This document shows positions 1 to 5,243 of a DNA stretch of 5,243 nucleotides, one piece after another (position 1 is the first letter of the stretch; each line of letters starts with the position of its first letter). Location of the stretch: the NCBI GenBank assembly GCA_023445955.1, contig JAEXJH010000276.1, positions 1 through 5,243 on the forward strand, read 5' to 3'. A model generated the notes under the pieces. It saw only the letters and a program-made list of their open reading frames with translations. It had not been told where the DNA came from and searched no databases. This DNA is from Pseudomonadota bacterium. Its GTDB lineage: Bacteria > Pseudomonadota > Alphaproteobacteria > Caulobacterales > Caulobacteraceae. A program made the position numbers and the translations under genes.

Positions 1-1116
<1,116 letters not shown>

Positions 1117-1121
1117 CTAGA

Positions 1122-2000
1122 TCAGACGGCTTCGGCGCCGGAGATGATCTCGATCAGCTCCTTGGTGATCTGGGCCTGGCGGGAACGGTTATATTCGAGG
1201 GTGTAGCGCTTGATCATGTCGCCGGCGTTGCGCGTGGCGTTGTCCATCGCCGTCATCTGGCTGGCGTAGAAGCCGGCCATGTTGTCGAGCAGGGCCGACA
1301 GGATCTGGACCGTCAGGTTGCGCGGCAGCAGCGTTTCGAGGATGGCCTCTTCGGAAGGCTCGTACTCGTAGACCGCCGAAGCGCCCGTCGCGGGGGCGGC
1401 GGCGCCGTCGACCACGGCCGGGATCAGCTGCAGCGCAGTCGGGGTCTGGACGACCACCGACTTGAACTGGCTGTAGAACAGCGTGACCACGTCGATGTCG
1501 CCGGCCTCGTAGAGGCGCGTCACGACGTCGGCGATCGGCTGGGCGACCGACAGGGTGAACTGGCGATAGGCCGACAGGTCGAAGTTCTCGACCACCTTCT
1601 CGCCGTAGGGGCGCTTCAGCTGAGCGGTGACCTTCTTGCCGACGCAGACGATCTTCACGTCTTTGCCCTGGGCGATCAGGCTGTCGATCTGCTGGCGCGC
1701 GGCCCGCACGATCGACGAGGTGAAGCCACCGGCCAGGCCGCGGTCGGCCGCGGCGACGATGATCAGGTGACGATCGTCGCGGCCCGTGCCAGTCAGCAGG
1801 GCCGGAGCGCCGTCACCGGACACGCCGGCGGCCAGGTTGGCGATGACCGAAGCCAGGCGCCGAGCATAGGGACGTGCGGCCTCGGCCGCGTCCTGGCTCC
1901 GGCGCAGCTTGGCCGCCGCCACCATCTGCATCGCCTTCGTGATCTTCTGCGTGGCTTTCACGCTCGAGATCCGATTGCGCATTTCCTTTAGGCTTGCCAT
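1122..2000 (-). CDS. atpG: ATP synthase F1 subunit gamma
   Basis: The central shaft of F1, which turns inside the alpha3-beta3 hexamer and links proton flow through Fo to catalysis. It is 292 residues, the normal length for the family. The N-terminal helix ([20 protein letters not shown], then [14 protein letters not shown]) and the C-terminal helix ending [15 protein letters not shown] (278-292, the gamma signature) form the coiled-coil shaft; between them lies the Rossmann-like domain with [11 protein letters not shown] at 86-96. A short Ala-rich loop at 199-209 ([11 protein letters not shown]) lies before the segment leading into the C-terminal helix. The ATG at 2000 is fixed by the canonical [11 protein letters not shown] start. 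It begins 7 nt after the stop of the methyltransferase gene, so the two are probably translationally coupled. atpD follows after 47 bp. Confidence 0.98.
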   Translation of the reverse strand: MASLKEMRNRISSVKATQKITKAMQMVAAAKLRRSQDAAEAARPYARRLASVIANLAAGVSGDGAPALLTGTGRDDRHLIIVAAADRGLAGGFTSSIVRAARQQIDSLIAQGKDVKIVCVGKKVTAQLKRPYGEKVVENFDLSAYRQFTLSVAQPIADVVTRLYEAGDIDVVTLFYSQFKSVVVQTPTALQLIPAVVDGAAAPATGASAVYEYEPSEEAILETLLPRNLTVQILSALLDNMAGFYASQMTAMDNATRNAGDMIKRYTLEYNRSRQAQITKELIEIISGAEAV

Positions 2001-2007
2001 CCGCCTA

Positions 2008-2637
2008 TCAGACCTTCCTAAACAGCCACCAGGTGGTGTCGTCCATCACGGTCGTTCTTCTCCAGAAGAACCCGTAATCGACCAGCACCAGATCCGGGAA
2101 CAGATCCAAATACAGCGAGCCGAAATCATTCTTGAAAAGAAGATCCGTCTCGCCTCGGTACGTAATCGTTTCCGCCTTCGGCGAAAAATACTCGGCACAA
2201 AGGATGTACTTGGCGGACACGCGGTGAATTTCGCGCATCGTGGCCTCGAGCAGGGTCGGATCCACGTGGATCAGAACGCCCGAGGTCATCGCCATGTCCA
2301 CCGCCGCGTCGGCTAGCGGGAGGCTGTGGCCGAACCCCTCGAACAGTCGCTCGGCCGGCAGGACGCCGTCTTCGAGCAGCTGCTTGCGGGCTTCGCCGTT
2401 GGGCTCCACGCCCCACAGCTCCGCGTCGGTGATCGCCTTCAGGCCCCGCAGGTTCAACCCGACGTTCGGGCCGACCTCCAGAATGCTCTTGGGCGGATCA
2501 CCCACCAGGCGCGGCAGCACCTGGCCCCAAACCTCCGTACGCCCTCGTATGGCCTCGGCGCTTACGGCGTTCCGCTGGGTATAGCGGTCGCCGAATTCAC
2601 CAGACCAGGCGTCCAAGGATTTGGGGTCGCCAGTCAT
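2008..2637 (-). CDS. SAM-dependent methyltransferase, pseudaminic-acid-associated methylase-like
   Basis: A 209-residue class I (Rossmann-fold) methyltransferase. Motif I is [11 protein letters not shown] at 52-62, with Asn58 in place of the middle glycine; the acidic residue after strand 2 is E78 in WGVEPN; a motif around [14 protein letters not shown] spans 114-127. The ends resemble the family annotated as pseudaminic acid biosynthesis-associated methylases (TIGR03587 as I recall it): [13 protein letters not shown] at 11-23, ILCAEYFSP at 145-153, [14 protein letters not shown] at 160-173, and [13 protein letters not shown] plus DDTTWW near the C-terminus. That family is normally found in flagellin or surface-glycan sugar clusters. 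Substrate here is unknown: a nonulosonic sugar is one inference, an ATP synthase subunit another but less supported. It lies in the atp operon 8 nt downstream of the first base after the atpA stop and 7 nt before atpG. Its 3' third is visibly less GC-rich than its neighbours. Methyltransferase fold is near certain; the subfamily is likely. Confidence 0.9.
   Translation of the reverse strand: MTGDPKSLDAWSGEFGDRYTQRNAVSAEAIRGRTEVWGQVLPRLVGDPPKSILEVGPNVGLNLRGLKAITDAELWGVEPNGEARKQLLEDGVLPAERLFEGFGHSLPLADAAVDMAMTSGVLIHVDPTLLEATMREIHRVSAKYILCAEYFSPKAETITYRGETDLLFKNDFGSLYLDLFPDLVLVDYGFFWRRTTVMDDTTWWLFRKV
2013..2019 (-). promoter_or_regulatory. Candidate ribosome binding site for atpG inside the methyltransferase 3' end
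   Basis: The last codons of the methyltransferase (AGG AAG GTC TGA) spell AGGAAGG, a good match to the anti-Shine-Dalgarno sequence, 12 nt before the atpG ATG. A second purine tract, AGGCGG, directly touches the ATG and is too close to be ideal. Either way the signal that starts atpG lies in or next to the inserted gene, which fits translational coupling. Confidence 0.45.
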
Positions 2638-2645
2638 TCCCCGTC

Positions 2646-4208
<1,563 letters not shown>

Positions 4209-4211
4209 TTA

Positions 4212-4239
4212 AGGCGCGCTTATACGCTCAGGCGCGCTT
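4212..4239. repeat. 10-bp direct repeat at the atpH-atpA junction
   Basis: The 10-mer AAGCGCGCCT (minus-strand reading) occurs at 4230-4239, covering the last codons and first stop base of atpH, and again at 4212-4221 in the gap. A run of six A residues follows the second copy. Short and possibly accidental in such GC-rich DNA; it could mark a small duplication at the end of atpH. Confidence 0.5.
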
Positions 4240-4782
4240 CAGGGCGAATTTCAGGGAATCGAGCTTCGAACGGAGCGAAGCATCGAAGAGACGCGAACCG
4301 ACGCGCACCTTCAGACCGCCCAGCAGGGACGGATCGACGCGCGTGGAAACTTCGGGGGTCTTGCCCAGGGCCTCGGCCAGGGCGGTCTGCACGCCCTTCA
4401 GCTGGATGGGCGACAGGGGAGCAGCCGAGACGACTTCGGCCGTGACGACGCCGCGGTGCTTGGCCGACAGCTCGGAGAAGGCCGAGACGGCGCCCAGCAG
4501 GTCGCCGGTGCGACCGTTCGAGGCCACCAGGCCGAGGAACTTCGTGGTCAGCATGTCGAACTTGGCCTTCACGGCCACGGCGACGAGACCCTTGCCCTTC
4601 TCCTCGGCGGAGAAGGCGGGCGAGGCGATCAGGCGGCGCAGGTCGGCGCTGTCGGCCACCATGGCCTTCAGGCTCTTCAGGTCGGCCTCGACCTTCTGCA
4701 GGTTGCCGTTGTCGATCGTCAGTTCGAAGAGGGACTGCGCATAGCGCTGACCCGCATCCGTCGCCTTGGTTTCGTCCGCCAC
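4228..4782 (-). CDS. atpH: ATP synthase F1 subunit delta (OSCP homologue)
   Basis: The stator protein on top of F1 that ties alpha N-termini to the peripheral stalk b subunits. I choose the GTG at 4782, giving 184 residues starting (as M)[20 protein letters not shown]. The reading frame is open back to a TTG at 4821 but those extra 13 residues (including CNAPGGY) are not family-like, and the GTG has a good ribosome site 6 nt upstream. The N-terminal six-helix domain covers about 10-110 ([33 protein letters not shown]). The C-terminal delta signature [19 protein letters not shown] lies at 149-167. It is the first atp gene in the operon as usual in alphaproteobacteria, with atpA 49 bp downstream. 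Length matches the family. Confidence 0.97.
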   Translation of the reverse strand: MADETKATDAGQRYAQSLFELTIDNGNLQKVEADLKSLKAMVADSADLRRLIASPAFSAEEKGKGLVAVAVKAKFDMLTTKFLGLVASNGRTGDLLGAVSAFSELSAKHRGVVTAEVVSAAPLSPIQLKGVQTALAEALGKTPEVSTRVDPSLLGGLKVRVGSRLFDASLRSKLDSLKFALKRA

Positions 4783-4788
4783 TTGGTA

Positions 4789-4794
4789 TCCGCC
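4789..4794 (-). promoter_or_regulatory. Ribosome binding site deciding the atpH GTG start
   Basis: GGCGGA lies 6 nt upstream of the GTG at 4782. No comparable purine-rich tract precedes the upstream TTG at 4821. This spacing, and the family-like residues that begin right after the GTG, support the shorter protein. Confidence 0.6.
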
Positions 4795-4922
4795 CGGTGC
4801 GTTGCAAATGGCCGCGAACAAGAAGGTGAACTCTTATCGCGGCTTTAAAGGCTTGAGCGCGCTTATGAAAAGCACATGGACGGCCGACGCGTCCGCGCCG
4901 CCCTGTCCGAAGCCGCGCGCCT

Positions 4923-4949
4923 GATAACACGGGCCTTTCGCAGTCGCAA
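4923..4949 (-). promoter_or_regulatory. Candidate housekeeping promoter for the atp operon
   Basis: On the minus strand TTGCGAC (4943-4949) is followed after 12 nt by GTGTTATC (4923-4930). This loosely fits the Caulobacter housekeeping sigma-factor pattern as I recall it (TTGaCgS, 10-14 nt, GCTANAWC), but with several mismatches. It would give an untranslated leader of roughly 130 nt. Weak, based on pattern only. Confidence 0.25.
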
Positions 4950-4976
4950 CCAAAGGGGCGAGAGAGGTTCGAACGA

Positions 4977-5216
4977 TCAGTCCGCGGCGCGACGGAACAC
5001 GGCCGACGCCGAAGCGGCCAAAGCGCCATCGACGCGTCGCAGTTCGCCCTGGGCGAACACCAGGCTGCGGGTGGCCCGCTCGACCCAGGCCTTAGGCTCA
5101 AGCGCCGCATCACCGGCCTCGCCGGCGTAGTCCACGGTCATCGAGGCCAGGGCCGTTCCCTCGCCCGCGGCCTTGCGCAGAACGGTTTCCAGCTGTGCGG
5201 CCAAGCTCGTGTCCAT
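4977..5216 (-). CDS. Short hotdog-fold thioesterase-like protein (79 aa), function unknown
   Basis: A 79-residue cytoplasmic protein starting at the ATG at 5216 (a TTG three codons earlier is possible; an in-frame TAG lies just before that TTG). A GAGAG tract 2 nt before the ATG is the only ribosome site. The part from about 24 to 76 (ALASMTVDYAG, then WVERATRSLVFAQGEL, then GALAASASAVFRRA) has the strand pattern of the C-terminal half of a hotdog-fold acyl-CoA thioesterase or PaaI-like protein, in which a long strand with R-x-x-R-S-L-x-F is followed by a strand ending in a-x-a-s-a-x-F. The central hotdog helix and the usual active-site region seem absent, so it may be a remnant or a small non-enzymatic relative. 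It precedes the atp operon on the same strand by 194 bp. The gene call is likely because codon bias and predicted strands look real; the family is tentative. Confidence 0.65.
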   Translation of the reverse strand: MDTSLAAQLETVLRKAAGEGTALASMTVDYAGEAGDAALEPKAWVERATRSLVFAQGELRRVDGALAASASAVFRRAAD

Positions 5217-5243
5217 GGCTCTCAACTAATCACGGGTCAGGAA

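Larger units (their letters stand above)
4783..4976 (-). other. atp operon leader / intergenic region
   Basis: A 194-bp stretch between the short upstream gene and atpH, with no supported gene. It holds a candidate promoter (4923-4949), an 8-bp palindrome GTTCGAAC (4967-4974), another 8-bp palindrome CTTTAAAG (4843-4850), and a weak 5-bp stem (GGACG/CGTCC, 4878-4894) not followed by a T run. No terminator is visible after the upstream gene, so read-through into atpH is possible. Confidence 0.6.

Noticed and set aside
4783..4821. Longer AtpH starting at the TTG at 4821
   Set aside because: The added 13 residues are not typical of AtpH, TTG has no good ribosome site, and the GTG at 4782 has one with normal spacing.
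4863..4877. Four-codon upstream reading frame (ATG TGC TTT TCA TAA) in the atpH leader
   Set aside because: There is no ribosome binding site before it and it does not overlap the atpH start; it is very short and expected by chance.
4878..4894. Small hairpin in the leader as a riboswitch or terminator
   Set aside because: The stem is only 5 bp, has no T run, and matches no riboswitch family I can recognise; such stems are common in GC-rich DNA.
4220..5113. 297-codon minus-strand frame overlapping atpH
   Set aside because: It overlaps the clear atpH and most of the short upstream gene in another frame and has Arg-rich low-complexity composition without recognisable domains.

Overview
The window is a stretch of the F1 part of an F1Fo ATP synthase operon, read entirely on the minus strand, from a high-GC alphaproteobacterium. 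The conserved atp protein sequences, a GTG-started AtpH beginning [11 protein letters not shown] (read as M at the start), and an Ala/Lys/Pro-rich N-terminal tail on AtpD all point to the Caulobacterales (Caulobacter or a close relative). This assignment rests on recalled sequence similarity and not on a search.

Layout in transcription order (right to left): a short 79-residue protein resembling the C-terminal half of a hotdog-fold thioesterase (4977-5216); a 194-bp non-coding leader (4783-4976) that may carry the atp promoter; atpH, delta subunit (4228-4782); atpA, alpha subunit (2646-4178); a SAM-dependent methyltransferase resembling the pseudaminic-acid-biosynthesis-associated methylases (2008-2637); atpG, gamma subunit (1122-2000); and the first 358 codons of atpD, beta subunit, which runs off the left edge (1-1074). 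No stretch over 300 bases lacks a gene. I see no tRNA, rRNA, mobile element, CRISPR array or convincing terminator.

The usual alphaproteobacterial order is atpH-atpA-atpG-atpD-atpC. Here four of those genes are present and intact as far as visible, but a gene unrelated to ATP synthesis sits between atpA and atpG. It is packed tightly (7-nt gaps on both sides, against 47-49 nt at the other atp junctions), so it must be co-transcribed with the ATP synthase genes and is probably translationally coupled. The atp genes together encode the catalytic alpha3-beta3 hexamer, the rotating gamma shaft and the delta stator clamp; the Fo genes and atpC are outside the window.

The most notable points are the methyltransferase inside the atp operon, its apparent relation to flagellin-sugar methylases, and the histone-H1-like repeat tail of about 62 residues in front of the AtpD core. 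I found nothing that demands a wholly new biological system.
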